Shown one piece after another: positions 12,752 to 24,932 of a stretch of 64,000 bases of DNA (within the stretch, counting starts at the first letter, position 1; each line of letters starts with the position of its first letter). Source of the DNA: Nematostella vectensis (lineage: Eukaryota > Cnidaria > Anthozoa > Actiniaria > Edwardsiidae); NCBI RefSeq assembly GCF_932526225.1, contig NC_064034.1, forward strand, positions 13,218,887 through 13,282,886. The letters run 5' to 3'. Position numbers and translations under genes: made by a program. Below the pieces are notes generated by a model. It searched no databases, had not been told where the DNA came from, and saw only the letters and a list, made by a program, of their open reading frames with translations.

Positions 12752-15700
12752 TGCATGCCGGCCGGCATTTATACGCAGTGTGGTTTTCGAATCATGAGAA
12801 CGTGCCACAAATTCATATTTGGGGAGACTTATGATATCCATATATGGGGAGGTCTACACCCATTATGTGAGGGAATCATATCCATATACGGGGAGGTCCG
12901 ATCCATTTATGAAGAGGTTCTCAATGTGGTGTCGTCGGATGGTCGTATGAACACATCGCAGACGCAAAGAGGACATATAAAATCATTCTGTCTTTTCTGA
13001 CTCATAAGAACAAAGCTTTTGATACTTTGAAATCTATTACTACACAAAATATATCCGAGTTCTGTAGCCCTATTCGTACTCTAGCCTTGATGTTTACAAA
13101 AATATACAAAAAAGTAGACGGGGGTGCTCGACCTATCTTTTAGGGTATAAAATTCTCACCAACTGCTATCTCTTAGGGTGTGTATTAGGATTTTTCCCAT
13201 TCTGCTATCTTTTAGGAATTTTCACGCCTGGGGAGGAGGATTTTTCCAATTTTGCTATCTTTTAGGGGTTTTCACGCCGGGGGAGGAGGATTTTTCCGAT
13301 TCTGCTATCTTTTAGGGTGTCTCACGCTAAGTGGTGGCCCAATCGCTTGAAATGTATTTTACAATAAACCACAAGTCAACTGATCGGTTAATACTTTCTA
13401 CTTTTTTGTCGGTAACATAACAATACAGGATCCGTCAGCCAATTAAAAAGAGCATTGCTTTTTAAATGCTATCTCTCAAGGTTAAAAATTCCTTCGACCA
13501 CACCCTATGTTCTTATCTCTCAAGGGCAAGAATTGTTGGGTCAAAATTGATTTTGCTGTCGAGCACCCCCGTCTGTTTTTCTCGAAGTCCCCGCCCCCGG
13601 GTATACAAAGCCTTGGCAAATGATAAACTTCCTACTGCCTCTCTGCCCCTTATCTCAAGGGTAAAGAGAAGGTCAAAGGGTAATATGATAAATACTTACC
13701 ATCATACAATAATGTAGAGACGAAGAGAGCAGATAATGAATATATTATCCATTTATTCTGCTCATTTTGGGAGAAACAAAAGAAGATACGCTTGAAGTTA
13801 TGCTATATTAAAATTTAAGCTATAATTTTAAATACGATTAAATTGTACAAATAGACGCGTGATTTTATGATAATTAAAATTTGCTTAACAGCGGAATTAG
13901 CTACTGTTATTCAATCAAATAAAGTTAATATTATATGAAACCATCGTCTGGTTGGATTTTTTTCCCTCTACGCCTTGAGCATTTTATGTGTGGGGTGTTC
14001 TTTTCAGCAAGCAGGGGCAGCAATCTATTACAGTGGCGTGGCGATGACCACAGGCGGCCCAAGCTCTAGGTATGTGTAGTTCATAACATAAATTCATCCG
14101 AATTTTTTATATCACTTTATCTTGGTGTTCGCTTTTGCGGCTAATTTACACTCCACACGCTCGCGCAACCCATCTTGTTCACTGAACCCGGGCCCGAGCG
14201 ATGTTGGTTGGCGTGTCTCTCCATCTGTGCATAGCGAAGAACTTTACATTTTATTTTTCATAATTAGACAGACTTTGGACCTAGAAAATACTTGCTAGTT
14301 GTTCATAATAAATACTAAAAACAGTGGGATAAGTTTATATATATATATATTAGGTGCACCATGTCGAATTGATGCACGTGTACAATATGAAAAAAAAGAA
14401 GCACAATTTTTACATATCACTAAAAACAGCCAGAACGTTACCTAGTGGATCGATACTGTAATATAAAGCTCTTTGCTTTGCAGCCGCTCTAGAACGCTCG
14501 CCGGTACGGAACTCCAAGCGGGTGCAACGCAGGCTACGAGAAAGTTGTTTGTAATCACATCTGGATGACTTATCATGAATGACCTTTTCCAACGCTACAC
14601 CGTGAGAGGTCGACCCTTAATCAAAATATCTCACGTCAAAATGAAATCTCATTCTAAACTGCACGGTCAGGGAGCTACAATCTCACAGTTATTAATTAGA
14701 TAAATTGTCAAACAAATTAATTATCCGAGACGCCCCGAGGCCCGCGGTAACGATTGTCGGTAGTGGTTTCGCATCGTGGTGTATCACAAATGGCGGACAA
14801 ATGGCCCCACGGTCATTGATTAAAAGCCGATGAAATAAGCTAGCTTCTTCATAGTTCATCAAAACATTGTTTCTTTAATAACACCATTTTCAATCAGATC
14901 ATTTTTAATGAGATCATTTTCCCATCACTTCCTTTTGCACTACTTTTCAGACCGTTCTTTTAGCAGAAATCTCACAAAGCGTAAACTCAAAAAGAAAAGC
15001 ACCATCACCATATACAAACAAGTGTTGTGGGGCTCAAAGGTGGTCGAGGGTGTCCGCTTCTGAGGAGAGCCTCAAAATATCTAGAGAGTAAAAGTGATAA
15101 GACAAGGGTAGTATCAATTCTGATAATCTTTGTCTACGTGAGTTCTCACTTTTGTGTGCTGGTGGTCGTGTGTTTGAGGGAGATTCCTGAAAAAGAGAAA
15201 GTATAGCTGCACGTCTGGCCCTAACAGTACCAAGAAAACACGAAAATAATTTATTCTTCATGCTTCTTACTGAATAAAACAGTAACAGTGGTATCTATAT
15301 GTTTGTATGGGCTGAGATTTATAGAGATGACACTACGAGGGTGGTAGATCGCGTACATCTCACAAAAAGCCCGACATTTGATAAAAACAAGGTGAATAAT
15401 CTTGTTCGCGGGCTTGCTTTCTCCTGATCACAATTTATTCAATAAAGATGTTGACCCCGCATCAGATTAATGCTCCACAGAGTGAGGTCTTTGCTTAAAA
15501 TAGATCTCTGGGGGACACCGGTCCAGCACGCTTTGACGCTAATGTCAAAGATGCTACTTGGGGCATAGCACCACAGGCTACCCATTTAAGCATTTAGGCC
15601 CAGCTGTGTGGAACCACAGGAATCCAAGCATGGCTTGCTGGTCCAGCTGTGTGGCGAAGTTGGGATGTTACCACAGGAGTCCCAGCATGGCTTGCTCATT

Positions 15701-17430
15701 TAGTGGCCGTGCCCTCTACAATCTCATCAACTTATAAACATGTCAACTTTTGTCCCTTTGTAGGGTTGGGGAGGGAACAATTCATTAGCAGGATCATTTT
15801 TATTTTATCAGATTAGCGCATTTTTTGGAAAAATTACCCGAAAAATACCTTGAGGAGAGAACAGACATCCCCCCCTCCTACAACCAAACTAGCCCGATTC
15901 GCGTTTACGCTATCATTTCTTTCTTTCACTCTTATTTCTATTAAGGCATGAGAACAGCCAGTGTCAGGTATATACTTCATAGGGAACGAGAAAAGGGTTT
16001 GACACTCTGACGCTAACGAGGAGGCGCTTGCTTTGTAGTAGAGCGGACATCAAGATTCTCTAGACTTTGTCAAGGCGTTTAGTACAATGTGACAGAGCTT
16101 AGAGTAACTGTGTAAGTAGGAACTAACTATTACATACATCCAGCTCGTCTCCGACTGCTCTTTTGTATGGATTCCTATCCCAATCGTCCGAACGCTAAAC
16201 AATAAATCTATAGAAAGGTTGTGCCGTAAAAATAACTACCCTCTCGCCTCGCCCTTTTCCTTCTACATACGATTTCCGTTTCCTGGATTAGTCAACATGC
16301 TTTGGATGTTTAAAACCAGGGCTTGCAAAGTTCCGTTCCGCTTTCCCTTTGTTCCATTCCTTTACGTAATCCGATGACGTCATTTATTCTTTCTTTCTGA
16401 TAAGAAGCCTTGTATGTGAACCATGCCCAGAAATTAAGATTGAAATCGAGCGCTTTACTAACGTCAAATACATTAAACTCCGTTAAAATACGAAATTCCA
16501 AACTTTATCAACACTTTCAGAGGCACTTATATCTATCGAAGGAGTAGTAACAATCATTTTTTTTACAATCATTTTTTTTTTAAATATCACATTACTTGGA
16601 GCTGACAACAATCGTCTTAATCCATATCGTATTGTAGAGAATAGAGTTTTTTTGTTGCGGCTTAGATTATAATCCATGTTCTGTGGTCCTAAAATTGTGT
16701 GATTGTTTATCTGGATAGTGGTTGTTAACTTTAGTGGTTTTAGCGATGCGCCGAAAAGAAAACCCACATGCTCTTGAAATAAATTCACCGTATTGTCAAA
16801 TACATTAGCACTTCATTTACGCCAGGAATAATGTGTCTGAGATCGCAAAGAGACGCTACGCGTAAGTTAGCTAAACGACGATACCATCTTGGCCTCACCG
16901 CCGTTTGGAACTTGTTGCGCGAGGGCCAATGTCAGGCCAAAGGTATTTTTTTTCACAAAACTACTGAAGTGTGTCCTGTGCGGAGAATCTGTATCCTACT
17001 ATGACAAGATTACAATGCCAATTACGAAAGGCTATTTGAACCAATCACAAGCCTCGGTGTTCGCTGCTAAAAGAAATCTCAAGTCGTTGAAGTGACAGGG
17101 TGTTTGTGCTAGCTTGTTGTTGAAGGGATGAATGGGGAGACATTCTCTGGTACGTTGAGCTCTTGTGCACACGTGTGTAGGCAATGCTGAATCGATGGAC
17201 GTATGGCAGCCTTTACTTTATGGATATTGGTGCTTAATGTAAGTATACAAAGGGATAAATTTTTATTAATGTGATGACCACTCAGCGGACTAACGCTTTT
17301 GCCTTTCGTTCTTTGCTTTTCTGTTCTCTCTCCATCTAGGTTTTCCTGTTGGGTTTTCAAGCCCGCAAGTTAGCGAGTAATTTAAAGTTTCCGATACAGA
17401 AATGTGATGATTCTACGGTAAGAAATCCTA
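12752..17430. other. Intergenic region between beta-tubulin and TIKI
   Basis: Apart from the MITE at 13116-13574, no gene is supported. At 15520-15720 there are two imperfect copies of a block containing CCAGCTGTGTGG, ACCACAGGA and CATGGCTTGCT. A (TA)n run sits near 14337-14350. A short stretch at about 13999-14070 is bounded by CAG and GTATGT and is open, but could not be linked to any gene. Confidence 0.4.
13116..13574. mobile_element. MITE with 17-bp perfect terminal inverted repeats
   Basis: The left end AGACGGGGGTGCTCGAC (13116-13132) is the exact reverse complement of the right end at 13558-13574. The left half holds three or four copies of a motif with GCTATCTTTTAGGG and GGGGAGGAGGATTTTTCC; the right half holds inverted forms (ATCTCTCAAGG). 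No transposase. A degraded relative with AAGAGATAGCAAAATCG lies at about 23810-24040. Confidence 0.8.
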
Positions 17431-20400
17431 ATGGCCACCAAGCGCGAAACACTGTTGTTTGTATTAATTCTGTATGCATTTTCAACCAAATGCCTGTGGA
17501 CTGGTCTTTGTGCTTGATTTGCGTCTCTGTTGTGATTATCTCTTCGTTTGCGTTAATATTTACAGCCTCAGAAGAATTTCAATTCATTCCTATGGCTTGT
17601 CAAGCGAACGCCACCGGCGTATTTTTATGGAACAATCCACGTCCCGTACACAAGAGTGTGGGATTTTATCCCTATGAACAGCAAACAAGCATTCACTGCA
17701 AGTCAGCACGTCTATTTCGAGCTCGATCTTACGGACGAGAAAACTATGAGAGCTTTAATGAAATGTCAAATGCTCCCGTCTGGGACAATGCTCAGACAGA
17801 CTTTACCGCGCAAGATGTTTAAGAGATTGAAATCTCATTTACGTTACATCAAAAGAATGATTCCTAAATGGATTAAACACCGCGATCAAGAGACTTCGAG
17901 CGCCGGTCCTTACGCCAATAAGCTTTACGAGATGCTTACCAAAGACTGGGATAAAAAGCGACCTATTTGGGTCATGTTGATGGTGAATTCATTAACCGAG
18001 AGTGATATTAAAACTCGTGGAATTCCCGTATTGGACCAGTACCTGGCCTTGGAGGCAAGCAGAAATCACAAACTAATCGGTGCTGTAGAAAATGTTGATG
18101 AACAATGTAAACCACTCAACGCCTTAAACGCCTCACAGGTACGTTTCGTTATCAAGAAACTCACTAAAATGATTCGTAAATATTGTTGCATGCATTGCAA
18201 CGCTCGGATTGCTGCGTATTATTGGTCGTAAGTGGTTTAAGGATTTTGTAAGAGTCTTTCAGCAAGTTTGTTATGGTATAGCACAATGGCTTCAATTATC
18301 GCGGACCAAATTGCCTAAAGTAGATTTTAAAGTAATTTTTTAGTCTTGTCTACGGAAACACGGAAAGTCCGTCGTACGGCTGGCTGCTTCCTAGACGTCA
18401 AACGAAACACCAAAAGGATGTGATATTGGCTCATTAGACAAACTCTTGGAATCCGTAATACAACGTTTGTCTATCATACTTACTATGGCCGCAAAGCGCG
18501 AAGTACATTAGTGACAAATGGTTTTGTGGTCGCGATGGTGGTTTGTTTTGAAACCTATCTCTAGGGGCTTTTTCTGTACCCTTTTATATTTGTGGTCAAT
18601 TTGAGAACGTTCGCTCCATTTAGTATTTATCTTAGCACTTAGTAGAGACTTGCGGTTGGACAATCCTTTCTTATCGGCCCTGGTTTCCGACATGAATTAA
18701 AAATTCCTCCACTTGCTTGCTCCACGAGCTTGTAAAACAAACTATCGGCAGCCTTATATTTTATTTCAGCGAAAGCTAGCCTCTGTCTACGTGTCCAAAG
18801 CATCGCTTGAGTATAAGGAATTCATTTAATTAAGCGCTAAAAAAAGTTAAGTGCCAGAGAATCCGATAAAGTGCGTTGTGATTTTTGAATGTTCCATTAC
18901 GTGAATTACACTCGGGAGCTTTTTTCAAATAATCCGAAACGGAAACTGCAGATATGAGGAATGTTTTGTCACTCTATACACGTGTCTGCTGACAGATATT
19001 TTTACGCTGGACTGTGGCGGTGCCTTTGCCCGATTCTAAGGTCCATTGGTATCAATAACTCTGATGCTTTGTGTCAACTTTATCATATTGAAATTATAAA
19101 ACAGATTACGTTCCCTGCCAATTAAAGTTACATCTATGGCCCACCAGTCTAGGTCCCGAGACTTGCCAAGAAGCGTTTAAAAAGTAGTGAATTCCCCGTT
19201 AGTCGGGCTGGTGTAAAAGGCTGTTATCGGTCACAATTTGATATGAATTTCATCGGTGTTGTAGAATCAATTGTAATCGATCAATGCCTCTAGGACGCTA
19301 CTGGTGCAACAGCTTTGTTTTCGCGTGTTGATTAAGCGCCTTTTTGACGTTGCACTTAAGGTCATACCAATATCACCAAGTTTCTTTCTTTAGCTAGCAG
19401 AATTTTTGGTACAGTGGGATCTATTGAAATCGTTTTTTCCTGTTAGACTAGTGGCCTAGGTATTAGTAGGTGTTGACAGGTTGAAGTGTATGCGAAATTC
19501 AATAATATGACACGTTTAATTAAGTATGCAAACATGAGTTAATTATCTTAACACTTTACCTCGGCTCTAGCTGTCAAAACCGTTTAATGTTATTTCACAA
19601 TGTACTGACTAATTTGTGCCAAATGCGCTTTGCAAAGTTTACTGAATACTTGTAAATCTTCGTGTTCCGTTCTCAAGCCTCAAGGTTGCACAGTCGAGTT
19701 AAGCTGTTCGCGAAGGCGGGGCACTTTTCATGTCCACCATTGAATATGAGCGTTTGTGAAACCGCATTCAGAATTTTTCTGTTTCCTTTGCTTTGTGCCT
19801 TGTTGTCTAGTAATTTATCTTCTGCCTTTCGGAACCGAGTGTCTGAATATCCCTTTTGCGCTTGGCGCAGTGTGAGATTTTGCGATTCATCATCGGAAAA
19901 GCGTCCAAAACAAGATCTATTAAAACTTATCCCTTAAGGGTTCGATAATTATTTCGCGATGTATATTTGACCTTTTAGAACACTGGAGTGAATTGCCTCA
20001 AATTTTACAGGACATTTGTAAAATGTATCCAAGAATCTGAGTTATCCCGATGTATTCGCGTGTCGAAATGCTTTATTTTTGTTTGTTTGTTGTGATTTAG
20101 GATACGTAATTGATTAGATAAATTTATTGTTTTTATCCTGGCGATAAAATGCCATATCCGATCTAGTTGGAGGCACTATGCATGTCTCGTGCAAACTCCC
20201 TCTTGTTTTTTCCAAAAGTATTCGCTGCACGTAGCTGTTGTTTTGATCCAGAAGAATTCGCTGCACGTAGCTGCCCATGTTTATCATTCCTGCGGCCCCT
20301 GCGGCCTGAATCCAAAGTGTATTTACAAATGATGTTTGCTAATTGGAAGTTTTTATCTAAACGCCTTTCCATCGCGTCTTTTGTCTATTTTTTGTTAGTG

Positions 20401-23400
20401 ATACAACAAAAATGTTCTTCCTATAATAAAAAAGGGAATTAGAGACACTCATTTTTACCACTAGCGCGATATCATCATATTTTCCTCTACAGTCACCTGA
20501 AAATGGCTGCACAGAATGATAACGGTGCTTTCAATACTTCAAGCTTGGGGCTTCGCATTCTTTGCACGAAATAGCTGGGAAAGCGAAAGAACTCAATAAT
20601 TATAAATACTACTCCTTTTCTGCCATTGCACCAGTTTACGCTACTTCCTTTAGCGCTAAAATCAAAATATTGTGTTAGTGTTCATCATGTCTTAGGATCC
20701 GATGTTATTAGGGAGAAAATATTATCCAACGCATCATGTCATTTTAGTTGCAGCTATTTGTAGAAATAATAATGGAACTTTAATTGTTCGTGTTTTTCTG
20801 TGAAATGGTTTAGGAATGACATTCGATTAGCCACAATGCTGCGGGGGGCATGTACGAAATCACGCGAGGCGTGGTGAAAAGTAAAAGCTTTGATTCTATT
20901 TTCGTCACATTTTACCAGCTAGAAGGCGCTTACTTTCGTATGTCAGTAAAGACTTTTATCTATGCACCAACACACTGCACCACGCAATTTGAACCAATAG
21001 AACGCCTGCACAATGAGCTATGCACAAATATACTGCACCACACAAGCTTGTGTGGTGGCACTAACACACTGCACCACACAAGCTTGTGTGGTGCAGTGTG
21101 TTAGTGCATGGCTCACTGTGCAGGTGGTCCCTGGGTACAGCTTGTGTGTTACAGTGTGTTAGTGCATGGCTCACTGTGCAGATAGTTCCATTGCTTCAGC
21201 TTGCACTGCTGTATAGATTCCTTTGTAGGTGGTCCCTAGGTACAGCATAACACTGCGAAACACACAGTTGTATCTGGCTAGTACCTATAAAACACCTAAC
21301 GCACTAGGCACGGCACAGGTTTCGCTTTGTTGCCACAAAGAGCACAGCACAAACACTAATCAGACACGTCCTTATTCTTTTCCAGGTAGTATTTGCTCTT
21401 AATCAGTCTCTTCACTTTCAAGAGCGGTTGCGCAGAGGCCAAGTCCAAGTAACGTACACAACAGACGATCTGATCGATCATTATAATTGCGGGGACCTGA
21501 AGTCAGTTTTGTTCTCGACTCAGACCAGTCTGCCTACCCTGACCGTGAATTCCTCTTTAGAGCAAAGGGAACGGAAACGAGCCCAGGAAATAGACCAGTA
21601 CTTTCGCAATGAACTGATTTTCCAGAGGAATAAGCGAATGGCGCAAAGAGTTATAACACTGCTTAATAATCACCCAGAAAAAGACTTCTTTTTCGCGTTC
21701 GGCGCAGGTAAGTTGGTTTTATGTTTAAAATAACGTAAGGGATCTAAGGCTTGTAGTAGCTTAGCAACCTGCTTACAAAAGCACACAAACTCCTTATTTA
21801 TCTGTGAGACGAGCGTGCGATTATCATAGAACTACAAGGGGTACAAGCTTTAAGGCGGGAAAACTTTTGCAGAAAAAAACTACGCATGCACGGCATTTTA
21901 ATTCGGTGAATGCTAGAGCATTTTTAATTCCTTATACGGAATGCGACGTTCCAAGCCTCCTTACTCACGTACCTGACGGCAACATCAGATTGCTCTAATA
22001 AAATACGCGGCGTGTGTTTTATCTATAATCGCGCGCAACCTGCGCGGCGAGTTAGCAAGACCCAAGGCGCGCAGATGATGATAGCGGTGTTGTGTACATG
22101 ATATACGTAGGCGGCATGTGGTGATCGCATGCGTCTACTCCCGATTATAAGCCATCACAGCCAAATACTCACTAAGACAACCTCCGACAAGAGACGCCGC
22201 AAAGACTATTACGTACCGACACTCACTAGACCTGTGCAGAATTGCATACGCAAGCGCAGATTCACAGACACGCCAAACAAGTTAGAACCATGCGAACTCA
22301 AGCGCAGAGAAAATCAAGCACTTTTTGCGTTCCTGAAACTTGCTTGCTAGGTCGTAGGAATGAAACATCAGGGCTATTTGTCATCATAAGCGGCTGACAG
22401 TGCCACGTTCCCACTTTATAGGTCGGTGCTTTGAAGAATACCTAGGAGATAACATGAAAAATACGGGGCAAAGGAGCTAATGGCGCTGTTTCTTTTGAAG
22501 ACTTTCGAAAATGGCTAAACTTCACCTATGGAGGGTATCACTGACCCCCCCCTCCCCCCTCTCCAGTACACGAAGCGTCCCGTGCCAAAATATCAGCTAA
22601 TAAACCACGCCATATGACCCTAGGGATATCTTGCATGTTATGTAGTGGCGTGACCCTCTGGCTGTCTGTATTTTGTCTTTCTGAGCTCATTTTTTTTTTT
22701 TTTCAGGTCACTTTCTTGGTAATCACAGTATTATAGATATAATGAAGAAACACGGTTATGATGTGGAATACGTCAAACCGGAGCAAGAGCTACCAAGGTA
22801 CCATCTTATATGTGTCGTCTTCCATGCTAGTAGAGATCTCTTTTCTCTATATTTTGCTGGGCCCAGCGAAATACAGAGAAAAGTGGCCTCTGCTAGCAGG
22901 GAATGTGTCGTCTTGCCATCTCATCAGACTTCTACATCCCTTCAATATCCTTATAAATTCTGCCTCGTTGCCTTTCAATTCCTTATCCAAGCTTCTTGGT
23001 CGTTACCGTCGACCCTCTCTGATATTGTTTCTTGTTACCGCTAAAATGGCATATGTTTTGTCGCTATTGACTTAATCCATGATCTACTTCTTTTTTTCAT
23101 TATTTTTATTTTTCTTTTCTACTCTTACAGCTTCAAAGCCAAGAAATCGCTGAATACCCGGCGAGAAAGGCGCAAAGGCTGCAGGGGCAGGAGAAAAAAG
23201 AGCAAACGATGTCAGAAGAAAAAGAAACGGAAGCGCCCTGACTATAGCCGAGTTAGACTTCTTCAGGTCGCTACTAGACGGTGGAACCCTACAAGAAAGT
23301 TAGTGCCTGGAATATAGAGTTCTAGACCGTACATTTTGTATTTGTGTTTTGTTTTCATGTATTCATCTTCTACATGTTTTGATTTCAGGCCGTACCCTAC

Positions 23401-23536
23401 CAAACTATCTGAGGCACCTGGCGCCAGAGACATTTCCTCGCGGAAAGCTGCTGCATCTTGCACCCCAATCTGGACTGTTTCACTTGCTCTTACATGTGCT
23501 GTCACTTGCCTGTTGACGTACAGCGGTTTTCGGTAA
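17431..23536 (+). CDS. TIKI/TRABD2 Wnt-inactivating metalloprotease
   Basis: TIKI proteins are membrane-anchored metalloproteases of the TraB/GumN (Tiki) fold that trim the N-terminus of Wnt ligands. Exons seen: 17566-18138, 21386-21707, 22707-22797, 23131-23280, 23389-23536; these give 427 aa. The first GxxH motif is in GTIHVPYTRVWD, the second in FGAGHFLGNH; these are the metal-site motifs of the fold. Other family blocks are VYFELDLTD, RPIWVMLMVNSLTE, GIPVLDQYLA, QVVFALNQ and YNCGDL. The tail is highly basic (KKKKRKR) and then hydrophobic (WTVSLALTCAVTCLL), fitting a membrane anchor. The start is uncertain: ATG 17431 opens a good signal peptide (METHIONINE-ATKRETLLFVLILY) in the right frame, but no standard donor joins it in phase to 17566. 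The last donor (AGACG|GTGGAA) is weak but phase-correct; without it the protein ends at a TAG near 23318. Confidence 0.9.
18139..21385 (+). other. Large TIKI intron
   Basis: A 3.2-kb intron with GTACGT donor and TTCCAG acceptor. It holds no recognisable gene. Near 20220-20275 the stretch TTCGCTGCACGTAGCTG occurs twice. The palindromic element at 21005-21124 lies close to the acceptor. Confidence 0.7.
21005..21124. mobile_element. Palindromic fold-back element
   Basis: The left arm starts CCTGCACAATGAGCTATGCA and the right arm, reverse-complemented, starts CCTGCACAGTGAGCCATGCA; both continue to CACACAAGC at the centre. Almost the whole 120 bp can fold into one hairpin, with an internal copy of CTGCACCACACAAGCTTGTG. 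A further partial copy of the right arm follows at about 21140-21185. Confidence 0.8.
22810..22914. mobile_element. Hairpin insertion flanked by 12-bp direct repeats in a TIKI intron
   Basis: ATGTGTCGTCTT occurs at 22810-22821 and again at 22903-22914. Between them is an imperfect palindrome centred on CTGGGCCCAG, with arms TAGTAGAGATCTCTTTTCTC and the matching TAGCAGAGGCCACTTTTCTC. This looks like a small fold-back insertion with a target duplication, though 12 bp is long for common families. Confidence 0.65.
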
Positions 23537-24932
23537 ATTGCCATGCGTGCATTGTGTGCGCGGTTGCTAGGGGATGCAAGCTACTTAGACCAAACGTGGG
23601 CAGTTGTTGTCTGTGATTTGTCATGCTCGGATGGCAACGTATTGGATGAGGATTTCTGGCACATGATAAAAGTGCGGCCCAGGGAGACATTACGCGAGTA
23701 CCATTTCAACTTCTACCTTGTGAGGATGAAGATTTACCAAGACGACATGGTCCCGCAAGAGAACCAGCACCGGGGGACTCCGATAAACACAGACGGAGGT
23801 GATCGCCTAAGGGAAGGACCCCTAACAGATAGCAAATTGGGTGTGGTCGAAGCCATTTTTACCCTAAGAGATAACAGAATTGAAAAAAAAAAAAAAACGT
23901 TAGACGTCCCCATAGGAATAGCAGTTTGTCGAATTTTATTCCCTAAGAGATAGCAAAATCGAAAAAATGCTTAAACACCTTCTAAGGGACGGCAGTGGGC
24001 CGAAATGGTATACCCTAAAAGAGTTGACGATCACCCCTGTCTACTCTTCTGGAGAATCACCACCACCCCGGGAAACCATGTTCTGTTAACAATATAATTA
24101 CCGAAGAAAATGGAGTTGCCTTAACCCTATGAGTAAGGCGTATTGGAACGGCAAAGCAAAAAAGAAGAAAAATCACATGACAATTACAAGAAAGGACTCT
24201 TACTGCAAAATATTGCGTGACTGAAATAATCTGAGAGTACACCAAAAGGATGTGTTGTTTTGTGTTTGTATTGTGTACTCTAGTACAAAAACAGCTAATA
24301 AAAAGTATACATAAATTGATAACCCGACTTTAACTTTAAATTTACCCTTTATCCGTACCCGGGAAGGCAAGAATAAAATGCGATGAATGTATTCGATGAA
24401 CAAAGGAAGCATTGGCCATGACAAGAAAATTAGTCCTTATTGTACTTGCGGTTGGAGAAGAGGAAAACCCAGTCCTATCTTTCATGTACTTTGTACATTT
24501 TGGTACTGATTTTTGTTCTCCCCTTGCCCTTGGAAATAAATATTTCAAGTTGCACGTAGGTTTTGTTGTTGTTGTTTTACTTGTGTCATCCACTTGCAGC
24601 ATGTTTTTTTCTATTCTCAAAGTCTACTTTTTGCTAAAAGCCACACATAGCGAGTGCGACTTTAATGTATTTTGGCTAAATAAGGTACAACCAAAAAGCG
24701 TGCGTGTGACAGGGCCCTTTGTACGAACCATCAGTATCAGCGCGTAGCCAGGGCTTTCGGAGAGACGGTGGTGCGGAGGGAGGGGTGGGTGACGCAGATA
24801 TCTTTGGACCCTCTGCTGTGAACCACTGGCATCTTTCACAACTCTCGTATCACGTGATGTTGGCTGATAAACCAACTGACCTGATATCGTGCACACATCA
24901 GGCAAATCACGTTCGCCTACAGCACATACAAC
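23537..24932. other. Intergenic region between TIKI and LEG1
   Basis: Apart from the degraded MITE, nothing gene-like is supported. An AATAAA at 24535-24540 is too far from the TIKI stop to assign with confidence. The proximal LEG1 promoter should lie just before 24933. Confidence 0.4.
23810..24040. mobile_element. Degraded relative of the 13116-13574 MITE
   Basis: Contains four spaced copies of a motif like CTAAGAGATAGCAAAATCG, the reverse complement of the CGATTTTGCTATCTTTTAGG-type motif inside the element at 13116-13574, plus GATCACCCCTGTCTACT resembling its terminus. No clean inverted ends remain. Confidence 0.5.

Noticed and set aside
13999..14070. Possible exon bounded by CAG and GTATGT
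   Set aside because: The open stretch is short, matched no recognised family, and could not be joined in phase to the tubulin or TIKI genes.
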